Translations under genes and position numbers: made by a program
From: Kitasatospora phosalacinea
GTDB lineage: Bacteria; Actinomycetota; Actinomycetes; Streptomycetales; Streptomycetaceae
Direction: 5' to 3'
Assembly: GCF_000716545.1 (NCBI RefSeq)
Contig: NZ_JNWZ01000036.1
Coordinates: 6,139-70,138, forward strand
Length of the DNA stretch: 64,000 nucleotides
Notes under the pieces: generated by a model
Database searches by the model: none
What the model was told of the DNA's origin: nothing
What the model saw: only the letters and a program-made list of their open reading frames with translations
Shown here: positions 16,013 to 26,299 of the stretch, piece by piece
How the letters are laid out: every line of letters begins with the position of its first letter
Numbering within the stretch: the first letter of the stretch is position 1

Positions 16013-17014
16013 TCAGCCCGCCGCGCCGCAGCGTTCGGTGTCGATCTCCGGCAGGGTCGCCTCCGCGTAGCGCGAGCCGTGCACCGTCTCGTCCGAGAGC
16101 ACCCGGCCGGCCGCCGCCAGCAGTTCGGCGGGCACGTCCAGGCCGAGGACCGCGACGTCCTCGCGCAGGTGGTCCACCGAGCGGGTGCCCGGGATGGCGA
16201 GCACGTGCTCGCCGCGCGAGAGCACCCAGGCCAGCGCCAGCTGCGCCACCGTCAGGCCCGCGCCCCCGGCCAGGGCGGCGAGTTCGGCCCGCAGCGCCAG
16301 GTTGGCCGGGTAGTGGGCGTCGGTGAAGCGCGGCATGGTCCGCCGGATGTCGCCGGGCGGCAGGTCGGCCGTCCGGGGCGGGGCGTCGGTGAGGAGACCG
16401 CGGCCGACCGGGCTGAACGCGACCAGGGCGACGCCCAGTTCGCGGGTGGCCGCCAGGGTGCCGCGCTCCGGGTTGCGGGTCCACAGGCTGTACTCGTTCT
16501 GCAGCGCCGCGACCGGGTGCACCGCGTGCGCCCGGCGCAGGGTCGCCGCCGACACCTCGGACAGGCCGATGGCGCGGACCTTGCCCGCCTCGACCAGCTC
16601 GGCCAGCGCGCCCACGCTCTCTTCGACCGGGACGGCCGGGTCGAGCCGGTGCAGGTAGTACAGGTCGATCACGTCGGTGCCGAGCCGGGCCAGCGACTCG
16701 TCCGCGGTGCGCCGGATCGTCCCGGGGCGGCCGTCGATGACGCGCCGCCCGTCCACGCCGGTCATGCCGCACTTGGAGGCCAGCACGATCCGTTCGCGGT
16801 GCGGGCCCAGCACCCGGCCGACCAGCTCCTCGTTGGCGCCGAAGCCGTACAGCGCGGCGGTGTCGAAGAGCGTGACGCCCGCGTCGAGGGCGGACAGCAG
16901 CAGCTTGGCGGCGTCCTCGGGCGAGGGCGGCGTGTCGTAGGCGTGGCTGAGGTTCATGCAGCCGAGGCCGACCGCCGGAACCTCGAACGGGCCGATCCTG
17001 CGGAGGGTGTTCAT
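16013..17014 (-). CDS. aldo/keto reductase
   Basis: A 333-residue aldo/keto reductase with the catalytic tetrad visible: Asp and Tyr in LFDTAALYGFG (about 52-62), Lys in VLASKCGM and His in LYYLHRLDP. The C-terminal IPGTRSVDHLRED segment binds the NADPH phosphate. The ATG overlaps the stop of the ligC-like gene, so it is the last gene of the protocatechuate operon. Its substrate is not evident. It may reduce an aldehyde or lactol intermediate of the pathway, or detoxify aromatic aldehydes. Confidence 0.9.
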   Translation of the reverse strand: MNTLRRIGPFEVPAVGLGCMNLSHAYDTPPSPEDAAKLLLSALDAGVTLFDTAALYGFGANEELVGRVLGPHRERIVLASKCGMTGVDGRRVIDGRPGTIRRTADESLARLGTDVIDLYYLHRLDPAVPVEESVGALAELVEAGKVRAIGLSEVSAATLRRAHAVHPVAALQNEYSLWTRNPERGTLAATRELGVALVAFSPVGRGLLTDAPPRTADLPPGDIRRTMPRFTDAHYPANLALRAELAALAGGAGLTVAQLALAWVLSRGEHVLAIPGTRSVDHLREDVAVLGLDVPAELLAAAGRVLSDETVHGSRYAEATLPEIDTERCGAAG

Positions 17015-17985
17015 GCGCCCACCGGGGTGGCGAGCTGCCGTTCCAGGTCGGCCAGGGTGCGGTAGCAGGGCAGCACCTGGGCGAGCGAGGCGTTCGGTTC
17101 GCGGCCTTCCCGGATCGCGGCCACGAACTCGCGGTCCTGCAGTTCGATGCCGTCCAGGGAGACGTCGATGCCGCTGACGTCGATCGGTTCGTCTTCTCCG
17201 GTCACCAGGTCATCGTAGCGAGCCAGGTAGGTGCCGGTGTCGCCGATGTAGCGGAAGAAGGTGCCCAGCGGGCCGTCGTTGTTGAAGGACAGCGAGAGGG
17301 TGCAGATCGCGCCGCTCGCCGCCTGCAACTGGATCGACATGTCCATCGCGATGCCCAGTTCGGGGTGGATCGGGCCCTGGACGGCGTTGGCCCGGACGAT
17401 CGGCGAACCGGTCTGGTACGCGAACAGGTCGACGGTGTGCGCGGCGTGGTGCCACAGCAGGTGGTCGGTCCAACTGCGCTTCTGACCGAGCGCGTTGAGG
17501 TTGCTGCGGCGGAAGAAGTAGGTCTGCACGTCCATCTGCTGGATGGTGTACTCGCCCGCCGCGACCCGCCGGCGCACCCACTGGTGGCTCGGGTTGAAGC
17601 GGCGGGTGTGCCCGGCCATCGCCACCAGGCCGGTGCGCTCGGCCGCCGCGACGCACGCCTCGGCGTCCGGCAGCGAGGCCGCCACCGGGATCTCCACCTG
17701 CACGTGCTTGCCCGCCGCCAGGCACTCCTGGGTCTGGGCGGCGTGCAGCGGCGTCGGGGTGGCCAGGATCACCGCGTCCACCTCGTCCGCCGCCAGCACC
17801 TCGGCCAGGCTGCCGGCCGCCCGGGCGATGCCCTGCTCGGCGGCGAACTTCCGGGCGCTGTCCAGCGAGGAGGAGACCGCGGCGGCCACCTCCACGCCCT
17901 CGATCCGGCGCAGCGCCGCCGCGTGCTTGGCGCCGAACGCGCCGCCGCCGGCCAGGGCGATCCTCAGGGGCTGCCGCTTCGTCAT
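17011..17985 (-). CDS. ligC: Gfo/Idh/MocA oxidoreductase, probable CHMS dehydrogenase (LigC-like)
   Basis: A 324-residue NAD(P)-dependent dehydrogenase of the Gfo/Idh/MocA family: Rossmann motif ALAGGGAFGAKH (about 10-21), VDAVILATPTPLHAAQ and the EIPVA motif where most relatives have EKP. SFNNDGPLGTFFRYIGDTGTYLARYDDL and LLWHHAAHTVDLFAYQTG resemble 4-carboxy-2-hydroxymuconate-6-semialdehyde dehydrogenases. In the protocatechuate 4,5-cleavage pathway this enzyme oxidises the ring-opening product (as hemiacetal) to 2-pyrone-4,6-dicarboxylate. Position directly behind the dioxygenase gene (1 bp apart) supports the call. Confidence 0.85.
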   Translation of the reverse strand: MTKRQPLRIALAGGGAFGAKHAAALRRIEGVEVAAAVSSSLDSARKFAAEQGIARAAGSLAEVLAADEVDAVILATPTPLHAAQTQECLAAGKHVQVEIPVAASLPDAEACVAAAERTGLVAMAGHTRRFNPSHQWVRRRVAAGEYTIQQMDVQTYFFRRSNLNALGQKRSWTDHLLWHHAAHTVDLFAYQTGSPIVRANAVQGPIHPELGIAMDMSIQLQAASGAICTLSLSFNNDGPLGTFFRYIGDTGTYLARYDDLVTGEDEPIDVSGIDVSLDGIELQDREFVAAIREGREPNASLAQVLPCYRTLADLERQLATPVGA

Positions 17986-17986
17986 G

Positions 17987-20216
<2,230 letters not shown>

Positions 20217-20221
20217 GGTGA

Positions 20222-20911
20222 TCAGTCCTCGTAGCGCAGGCCGAGCTCGGCCAGCGGGCCGCGCATCGCGTACATGTCCAGGCCGAGTTCGCCCGCGCGC
20301 AGCCGCTCGCGCTTGACCGCCTCGTTGGCCTCCCGCGCCGCGGACGCCTCGGCGGTCCCGGCGACCCGCTCGCGCGGCACCACCACCACGCCGTCGGCGT
20401 CCGCCAGCACCACGTCGCCCGGGCGCACCAGCGCGTTGGCGCACACCACCGGGACGTTGACCGAGCCCAAGGTGGCCTTCACCGTGCCCCGGGCGTTGAC
20501 CGCCCGCGAGAACACCGGGAAGTCCATCGCCGCCAGCTCCGCGACGTCCCGCACCCCGCCGTCGATCACCAGGCCCGCGCAGCCCCGGGCGCGCAGCGAG
20601 GTCGCCAGCAGCTCGCCGAAGAACCCGTCCTCGCTCTCCGTCGTGCAGGCCGCCACCACCACGTCGCCCGGCCGGACCTGCTCCGCCGCGACGTGCAGCA
20701 TCCAGTTGTCGCCCGGCTGGAGCAGCACGGTGACCGCCGGACCGCACAGCCGCGCCGACGGGTACACCGGGCGCAGGTACGGGCGGGTCAGGCCGGTGCG
20801 GCCCATCGCCTCGTGGACGGTCGCCGTGCCGAAGGCCGACAGCGCGGCCACCGCGGCCTCGTCGGGCCGCTCGATCCTGGTGTGGACGACACCGAGTTCG
20901 GTGTGCTCCAT
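20222..20911 (-). CDS. ligK: 4-carboxy-4-hydroxy-2-oxoadipate aldolase (LigK/RraA-like)
   Basis: A 229-residue class II pyruvate aldolase of the RraA/HMG-CHA aldolase fold. ATVHEAMGRTG (about 30-40), LQPGDNWMLHVA, ESEDGFFGELLATSLRARGCAGLVIDGGVRD (about 90-122, including the conserved G-x-x-RD site) and the C-terminal Leu/Tyr-rich tail match LigK. It cleaves CHA to pyruvate and oxaloacetate with a divalent metal, ending the pathway, and such enzymes also decarboxylate oxaloacetate. The gene is between ligI and ligJ in the operon. Confidence 0.92.
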   Translation of the reverse strand: MEHTELGVVHTRIERPDEAAVAALSAFGTATVHEAMGRTGLTRPYLRPVYPSARLCGPAVTVLLQPGDNWMLHVAAEQVRPGDVVVAACTTESEDGFFGELLATSLRARGCAGLVIDGGVRDVAELAAMDFPVFSRAVNARGTVKATLGSVNVPVVCANALVRPGDVVLADADGVVVVPRERVAGTAEASAAREANEAVKRERLRAGELGLDMYAMRGPLAELGLRYED

Positions 20912-20929
20912 GGTCTGCTCCTGGGGGTG

Positions 20930-21958
20930 TCAGCGGCCGGACGCGGCGAGGCGGGCGGCCAGTCGGGGGTGGACGCGCAGCGCGTTGCCCGCGTACACCG
21001 CGGCCCGCTGCGCGTCGGAGAGGCGGTCGGTGGCGTCCACGTACCGCCGGGTGTCGTCGAAGTGGTGGCCGGTCAGCGGGTCGACCCCCCGGACGGCGCC
21101 GATCATCTCGCTGGCGAACAGCACGCCCCCGGACGGGACGACCGAGGCCAGCAGGTCGATGCCCGGCTGGTGGTACACGCAGGTGTCGAAGAAGACGTTG
21201 GTGCCCACCAGCTCCTCCGGGGTCGGCCCGCCGAGCGCCTGCGCCAGCCCGCGGAAGCGCCCCCAGTGGTAGGGCACCGCGCCGCCGCCGTGCGGGACCA
21301 CCAGCCGCAGCGTCGGGAAGTCCGCGAACAGGTTCCCCTGGAGCAGCTGCATGAACGCGGTGGTGTCGGCGTTCAGGTAGTGCGCGCCGGTGGTGTGGAA
21401 CGCCGGGTTGCAGGACGTCGACACGTGCACCATCGCCGGGACGTCGTACTCCACCAGCGCCTCGTACAGCGGGTACCAGGAGCGGTCGGTCAGCGGCGGC
21501 GCGCTCCAGTGCCCGCCCGACGGGTCCGGGTTGAGGTTCACCGAGACCGCGCCCAGCTCCTCCACCGCCCGCCGCAGCTCCGGCAGGCAGCTCGCCGGGT
21601 CGGCGCCCGGCGACTGCGGCAGCATCGCGCCCATCGCGAAGCGCTCCGGGAACAGCGTGCTGACCCGGTGCACCAGGTCGTTGCAGATCCGCGCCCAGAC
21701 GGACGAGACCGCGAAGTCGCCGACGTGGTGCGCCATGAAGCTGGCGCGCGGAGAGAAGACCGTCAGGTCGGTGCCGCGCTCGTCCATCAGGCGCAGCTGG
21801 TTGGACCCGACCGCCTCGCGCAGCTCGTCGTCCGAGATGCGCAGCCCGGCCGGGTCGGGGGCGGCGGCCGGGTCGTTCGCGGCGGCCGCCTGGCGCTCGC
21901 GCCAGGCGGCGAGCTGCGGCGGGGCGGTGGTGAAGTGGCCGTGCGCGTCGATGATCAC
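20930..21958 (-). CDS. ligJ: 4-oxalomesaconate hydratase (LigJ-like amidohydrolase)
   Basis: A 342-residue amidohydrolase-family protein that begins with the zinc-binding IDAHGHF (HxH at about 5-7). It has FSPRASFMAHHVGD, CNPAFHTTGAHYLNADTTAFMQLLQG and the LVVPHGGGAVPYHWGRF motif with further histidines, as in LigJ. It hydrates 4-oxalomesaconate to CHA. The start is the GTG at 21956-21958, preceded by AGGAG at the right distance; the ATG-less N-terminus MIIDAHGHF is the usual start of the family. A LigU-type tautomerase gene is not present in the operon. Confidence 0.9.
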   Translation of the reverse strand: MIIDAHGHFTTAPPQLAAWRERQAAAANDPAAAPDPAGLRISDDELREAVGSNQLRLMDERGTDLTVFSPRASFMAHHVGDFAVSSVWARICNDLVHRVSTLFPERFAMGAMLPQSPGADPASCLPELRRAVEELGAVSVNLNPDPSGGHWSAPPLTDRSWYPLYEALVEYDVPAMVHVSTSCNPAFHTTGAHYLNADTTAFMQLLQGNLFADFPTLRLVVPHGGGAVPYHWGRFRGLAQALGGPTPEELVGTNVFFDTCVYHQPGIDLLASVVPSGGVLFASEMIGAVRGVDPLTGHHFDDTRRYVDATDRLSDAQRAAVYAGNALRVHPRLAARLAASGR

Positions 21959-21990
21959 GGAGGTCTCCTGAGGGGTCTTCGAACGGGGTG

Positions 21991-23205
21991 TCAGGCGGCG
22001 GTCGGCCAGCCGGTGTACTGCTCGGCCAGGTAGGCGCGGCCCGCGCGGGTGCCCACCACGCCGTCCAGCTCGCCCAGTTGGCGGCGCAGCTCGAACGCCG
22101 TGGCGCCCGGCGCGGTGTGCAGCAGGCGGGTCATCCAGGACGAGAAGTGCTGGGCCCGCCAGATCCGGCGCAGCGCGAGCGGCTGGTAGTCGGCCAGCGC
22201 CGCGTCGCCCTCGGCGCCCAGCGCCCGCAGCAGCACGCCCGCCAGCACCTTGACGTCGTGCAGCGCCAGGTTCAGTCCGCGCGCGCCGGTCGGCGGCACG
22301 GTGTGCGCGGCGTCGCCCGCCAGCAGCAGCGAACCCCAGCGCATCGGCTCCTGCACGAAGGACCGGAAGCGCAGCACCGACCGCTCCAGAATCGGCCCCT
22401 CGACCAGCCGGAAGCCGTCCTCGCCCGCGACCCGGGCCTGCAGGGTCGCCCAGATCCGCTCGTCCGGCCAGTCCTCCGTCCGCTCGTCCGGGTCGCACTG
22501 GAAGTACATCCGCTGCACCGTCTCGGTGCGCTGGCTGATCAGCGCGAAGCCGTGCTCGGAGTGCGCGTACACCAACTCCGGTGCGCTGACCGGCGCCTGG
22601 GCCAGCACGCCGAACCAGGCGAACGGGTACTCGGTGCCGTACCGGGTGCGCAGCCGCTCCGGGACGAGGCCGCGGCAGGTGCTGCGCGAGCCGTCCGCGC
22701 CGACCACGTAGCGAGCCCGCAGCTCGTGCCGCGTCCCGTCCGCCGCCGTGAAGCGGACCCGCGGCCGGTCGGTGTCCGCGTCCAGCACCTCGGTGCCGCG
22801 CACCCCGAAGTGCACCGTCCCGCCGTCGCGCGCGCGGGCGTCGGCCAGGTCGGTGAACACCTCGGTCTGCGGGTACAGCCACACCGAGGCGCCCACCAGC
22901 TCCCGGAAGTCGATCCGGTGCGACCGGCCGCCGAAGCGCAGCTCGGTGCCCCCGTGCTCGTGGCCCGCGCGCAGGATCCGGTCGCTCACCCCGGTCTCCA
23001 CCAGGTCCCGGGCCGCGCCGTCCTCCAGGATGCCCGCCCGGTGGGTGGTGGCGATCTCCTCCCGGGTGCGCAGGTCGACGGCGACCGCGTCCACCCCGGC
23101 CCGGCCCAGCAGGTGGGCCAGCATCAGCCCGGCCGGCCCCGCGCCGACCACCGCGACGGGCACCTCGGTGACGGTGTCGACCGGGTCGACGACGGATTCG
23201 GGCAT
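21991..23205 (-). CDS. pobA: 4-hydroxybenzoate 3-monooxygenase
   Basis: A 404-residue group A flavin monooxygenase. The FAD site VAVVGAGPAGLMLAHLLGRAGV (about 16-37), the TTHRAGILEDGAARDL segment seen in PobA proteins, the VGADGSRSTCR motif and GDAAHTVPPTGARGLNLALHDV are all present. QRMYFQCDPDERTEDWPDERIW is also typical of PobA. The enzyme hydroxylates 4-hydroxybenzoate to protocatechuate using NAD(P)H and O2, which feeds the dioxygenase encoded in the same operon. GGAG precedes the ATG at 23205. Confidence 0.93.
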   Translation of the reverse strand: MPESVVDPVDTVTEVPVAVVGAGPAGLMLAHLLGRAGVDAVAVDLRTREEIATTHRAGILEDGAARDLVETGVSDRILRAGHEHGGTELRFGGRSHRIDFRELVGASVWLYPQTEVFTDLADARARDGGTVHFGVRGTEVLDADTDRPRVRFTAADGTRHELRARYVVGADGSRSTCRGLVPERLRTRYGTEYPFAWFGVLAQAPVSAPELVYAHSEHGFALISQRTETVQRMYFQCDPDERTEDWPDERIWATLQARVAGEDGFRLVEGPILERSVLRFRSFVQEPMRWGSLLLAGDAAHTVPPTGARGLNLALHDVKVLAGVLLRALGAEGDAALADYQPLALRRIWRAQHFSSWMTRLLHTAPGATAFELRRQLGELDGVVGTRAGRAYLAEQYTGWPTAA

Positions 23206-23315
23206 GACGGCTCCAGGGCAGGGCAGGGCGGGGCGAGGGTGGCGGTACCCGGGGCAGCGGGCCGTCCGGGTACGCCCCGAACGTTGGCAGCTCACCGCGC
23301 CGCGCGTCCCGGCCC

Positions 23316-23332
23316 TTTCCGCCTGACGGAAA
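23316..23332. promoter_or_regulatory. candidate IclR operator upstream of pobA
   Basis: TTTCCG (23316-23321) and CGGAAA (23327-23332) form a perfect inverted repeat with a 5-bp spacer, about 110 bp upstream of pobA. Size and shape fit an IclR-type site, and an iclR gene is immediately upstream. No strong sigma-70 hexamers are evident around it, which would suit activation. Confidence 0.5.
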
Positions 23333-23377
23333 CGCCCCCCTTCCGGCCGCCCCCGCCGCACAGACTGGGCCCGGCCC

Positions 23378-24145
23378 TCAGAGCGCCGTGCGGGCCCGCC
23401 GCCCCAACTCCTCGGAGATCCCGTGCACCGCCCGCAGCAGCGGCTCCCGCAGCCCCCGCGCCCGCTCCGCGCCGCGCGCCGCCACCACGATCCCCAGCGC
23501 CGCGCTCACCGGCCCGGCCCGCCCGATCCGCACCGGCGCGGCCACCGCCACCGTGCTCTCCGACAGCTGACGGTCGCTCACGAAGACCTGCTCCCGGCGG
23601 ATCAGGTCCAGCTGCGCCCGCAGCGTCCTCGGGTCGGTCACCGTGTGCGGCGTCCACGGGCGCAGCGGCGCCGCCAGCACCTCCTCCTGCAACTCGCGCG
23701 GCGCGTGCGCCAGCAGCACCCGCCCCATCCCCGTCGACCCGACCGGGAACCGGGTGCCCACCATCGTCAGCAGCTCCACCGAGCGGTGCCCCGCGATCCG
23801 TTCCACGAACACCAGCTCGGTGCCCTCGCGCACCGCCAGCTGCACGTTCTCGTGCGTCGCCTCGTACAGGTCCTGCATGAACGGCAGCGCCGCGTCCCGC
23901 AGGATCTGGGTGCGCGGACACCCCGAGGCGATCTCCCACAGCCGCAGCCCCACGTGCCACGACCCGTCCTCGGCCCGCTCCAGCGCGCCCCAGGCCGCCA
24001 GCTCCGCCACCACCCGGTGCGCCGTGCTCACCGCCAGCCCCGTGCACCGGGCGATCTCCGACAGCGTCCGCGACGGGTGCTCGCGGTCGAACGCCGCCAG
24101 CACCTGGAGGACCTTGCCCGCCGCCGACACACCGCTCGCACTCAT
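23378..24145 (-). CDS. IclR family regulator of the 4-hydroxybenzoate/protocatechuate operon (PobR/PcaU-like)
   Basis: A 255-residue IclR protein. The winged helix is at about 8-70 (SAAGKVLQVLAAFDREHPSRTLSEIARCTGLAVSTAHRVVAELAAWGALER), and the effector domain from about 80 on contains HENVQLAVREGTELVFVERIAG, PVGSTGMGRVLLAH and the C-terminal VAAPVRIGRAGPVSAALGI pattern. It lies directly upstream of pobA on the same strand and is divergent from an SBP-like gene (39 bp). It most likely senses 4-hydroxybenzoate or protocatechuate and activates the operon; which of the two cannot be told from sequence. Confidence 0.9.
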   Translation of the reverse strand: MSASGVSAAGKVLQVLAAFDREHPSRTLSEIARCTGLAVSTAHRVVAELAAWGALERAEDGSWHVGLRLWEIASGCPRTQILRDAALPFMQDLYEATHENVQLAVREGTELVFVERIAGHRSVELLTMVGTRFPVGSTGMGRVLLAHAPRELQEEVLAAPLRPWTPHTVTDPRTLRAQLDLIRREQVFVSDRQLSESTVAVAAPVRIGRAGPVSAALGIVVAARGAERARGLREPLLRAVHGISEELGRRARTAL

Positions 24146-24184
24146 CCCGCCAGTCTCGCACCCCGCCCGTGGAGGAAACCCCCC

Positions 24185-24871
24185 GTGGACCTGCTCGCCC
24201 TGACCTCGATGGCCGTCCGCCCCGTCCTGGCCGACCTCGCCCCGCTGCTGCCCCCCGTCCGGTTCGAAGCCGCCGGCGGCGTCGAGGTCGCCCGCCGGAT
24301 CCGCGCGGGCGCCACCGCCGACCTGGCCGTGCTCGCCGCCGACGCGCTCGCCGCGCTGCACGCCGAAGGGCTCGCCGAGGCCCCCCGCCCGCTCTGGGAC
24401 TCCGAGACCGTCGCCGCCGTCGCCGCCGGCGCACCGCCCGCCGCCCTGGAGAGCGCCGACGACCTGCGCGCCCTGCTCACCTCCGCCCGCGCCGTCGCCC
24501 ACTCCACCGGCCCCAGCGGCACCGCCCTGCGCGCCCTGCTCGACCGCCTCGGCCTCGCCGACCGCGTCCACCTCGTCCAGGCCCCGCCCGGCACCCCCGC
24601 CGGCACCCTGCTCGCCGACGGCCGCGCCGACCTCGCCTTCCAGCAGCACAGCGAACTCGCCGGCCTCCCCGGCGTCCGGATCCTCGGCCCGCTGCCCGGC
24701 GACACCGCCATCACCTCCACCTTCGCCGCCGCCGTCCTCACCACCGCCCCCCGCCCCGAACGCGCCCGCGCCCTGCTCGACCTGCTGGCCTCCGGCACCG
24801 CCGACGCCACCGCCCTGGCCCGGGGCATGCGCCCGGCCGGACGCCCGCACCCGGACGCGGCACGCCGGTGA
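24185..24871 (+). CDS. cytoplasmic ModA-like periplasmic-binding-fold protein
   Basis: A 228-residue protein resembling the molybdate-binding-type SBP_bac_11 fold: LLALTSMAVRPVLADLAPLL at the start, FEAAGGVEVARRIRAGATADLAVLAADALAALH, then AHSTGPSGTALRALLDRLGLADRV and LADGRADLAFQQHSELAGLPGVRILGPLP. It has no signal peptide or lipobox, so it is probably not a transporter component. It may sense or carry a small acid in the cytoplasm. The GTG at 24185 follows GGAGG at 24171. Divergence from the iclR gene suggests a link to aromatic-acid metabolism. Confidence 0.7.
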   Translation: MDLLALTSMAVRPVLADLAPLLPPVRFEAAGGVEVARRIRAGATADLAVLAADALAALHAEGLAEAPRPLWDSETVAAVAAGAPPAALESADDLRALLTSARAVAHSTGPSGTALRALLDRLGLADRVHLVQAPPGTPAGTLLADGRADLAFQQHSELAGLPGVRILGPLPGDTAITSTFAAAVLTTAPRPERARALLDLLASGTADATALARGMRPAGRPHPDAARR

Positions 24872-24938
24872 CGGCCGCCCGCCACCGGGCTTCCGGCGCG
24901 TCAGGGCGTGGCGGGGTCGAACCGGTCGGCCGTCACCG
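24866..24938. repeat. inverted repeat in a 223-bp convergent intergenic region
   Basis: CGGTGACGGCCG (24866-24877) is the exact reverse complement of 24927-24938, with a 49-nt space. It begins at the stop of the SBP-like gene. It could act as an inefficient terminator for the convergent genes. Nothing else is recognisable between 24872 and 25094. Confidence 0.5.
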
Positions 24939-25094
24939 CTGCGCCGAGCGCCCGCGCCGCGCATCCGCCCGGGCGCCACGAACCGTCCCGGGAGGCGGCC
25001 CCCACCGGGCAGGGCGGCGGAAGCGAACACCCGCACCTGACACCCGGCCGAGGCCTCCGGCGGCCGCCCGGAGTCCGCCCGGCGGCGCCCGGTC

Positions 25095-26180
25095 TCAGTG
25101 CTCGAAGAGCACCAGGGAGCGCCCGCCCCGGCCGGCTGCCATCCGCTCGAAGGCGGCGGGGATGCCGTCGAGGGGGATCCGGTCGGTGATCAGGGCGTCC
25201 AGGTCGAGCCGGCCGCCGCGCACGTGCCCGGCGAGCACCGGCACCGTCTCGTCCGGGTCGCAGTTGCCGTAGACGCAGGCGGTCAGGGTGCGGGCGTAGT
25301 GGAAGAGCTCCAGCGCGGAGAAGGAGACCGTGTCCTGCTTGCCGCCGATGCCCACCACCGTCGTCCGGCCGCCGCGGCGGGTGGCGGACCAGGCCGAGCG
25401 GATCGCCGCGCCGCGGCCGACGCACTCGAAGGCGTGGTCGGCGCCGCGGCCGCCGGTCAGTGCCCGGACGGCCTTGGGGGCGGAGTCGTCGGCGAGCAGG
25501 AACTCGGTGGCGCCGTGGCGGCGGGCCAGCTCCGCCTTCTCCGGGGTGACGTCGACGGCGATCAGCGGCGAGGCCCCGGCGAGCCGGGCGGCCTGGAGCA
25601 CGGCCAGGCCGATGCCGCCCAGCCCGTACACCACCACGGACTCCCCGGCCCGCACCCGGGCCGCGTGGTGCACCGCGCCGTAGCCGGTCAGGACGGCGCA
25701 GCCGAGCAGCGCGGCGGAGGCGAGCGGCACGCCGGCGGGCAGCGGGAGGACGGCCCGGCGGTCGACGACCGTCTCCTCGGCGAAGGCCCCGACGCCCAGT
25801 CCCGGGTGGAGCCCGGTGCCGTCCGGCAGCGCGGCGTACCGGCCGGTGGACGCGGCGCCGGAGTTCTCGCAGAGCCAGGGCTCGCCGATCGCGCAGGCCG
25901 AGCAGGTGCGGCAGGCCGGGGCCCAGTTCAGGACGACCGGGTCGCCGGGCGCCACCCCGGTGACGCCGTCGCCGACCGAGACGACGGTGCCCGCGCCCTC
26001 GTGCCCGAGGACCAGCGGGAAGGCGGCGCGGAGCATGCCGCGGGCGATCGACAGGTCGGAGTGGCAGACGCCGGCGGCGGCGAGCCGGACGCGGACCTGT
26101 CCCGGCCCGGGGTCGGGCAGGTCGATCTCGGTGATCTCCAGCGGGGCTCCGGCGGAGCGCAGGACGGCGGCACGGACCAT
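25095..26180 (-). CDS. zinc-dependent alcohol dehydrogenase (aryl-alcohol dehydrogenase type)
   Basis: A 361-residue medium-chain dehydrogenase. The catalytic zinc site has Cys39-His40 in GVCHSD and His60-Glu61 in GHEGAG. The structural zinc has four Cys in ACRTCSACAIGEPWLC. The NAD site is VYGLGGIGLAVLQAARLAGA (about 180-200). Length and motifs fit the benzyl/aryl-alcohol dehydrogenase group. It is 119 bp behind an aldehyde dehydrogenase gene on the same strand, so the two would carry an alcohol through aldehyde to acid. The adjacent 4-hydroxybenzoate operon makes an aromatic substrate plausible, but that is inference. Confidence 0.88.
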   Translation of the reverse strand: MVRAAVLRSAGAPLEITEIDLPDPGPGQVRVRLAAAGVCHSDLSIARGMLRAAFPLVLGHEGAGTVVSVGDGVTGVAPGDPVVLNWAPACRTCSACAIGEPWLCENSGAASTGRYAALPDGTGLHPGLGVGAFAEETVVDRRAVLPLPAGVPLASAALLGCAVLTGYGAVHHAARVRAGESVVVYGLGGIGLAVLQAARLAGASPLIAVDVTPEKAELARRHGATEFLLADDSAPKAVRALTGGRGADHAFECVGRGAAIRSAWSATRRGGRTTVVGIGGKQDTVSFSALELFHYARTLTACVYGNCDPDETVPVLAGHVRGGRLDLDALITDRIPLDGIPAAFERMAAGRGGRSLVLFEH

Positions 26181-26299
26181 GACGGTCACCTCGGTGGTGT
26201 TCTCGGCGGACTTCGGGGGTGTTCTCGGTGCCGTTCCCGCCGGACTCCGGAGACCGGCGGAGGCCCGCGGCGCGGACGGCGCGCGCAGGCCGCGGGGGG

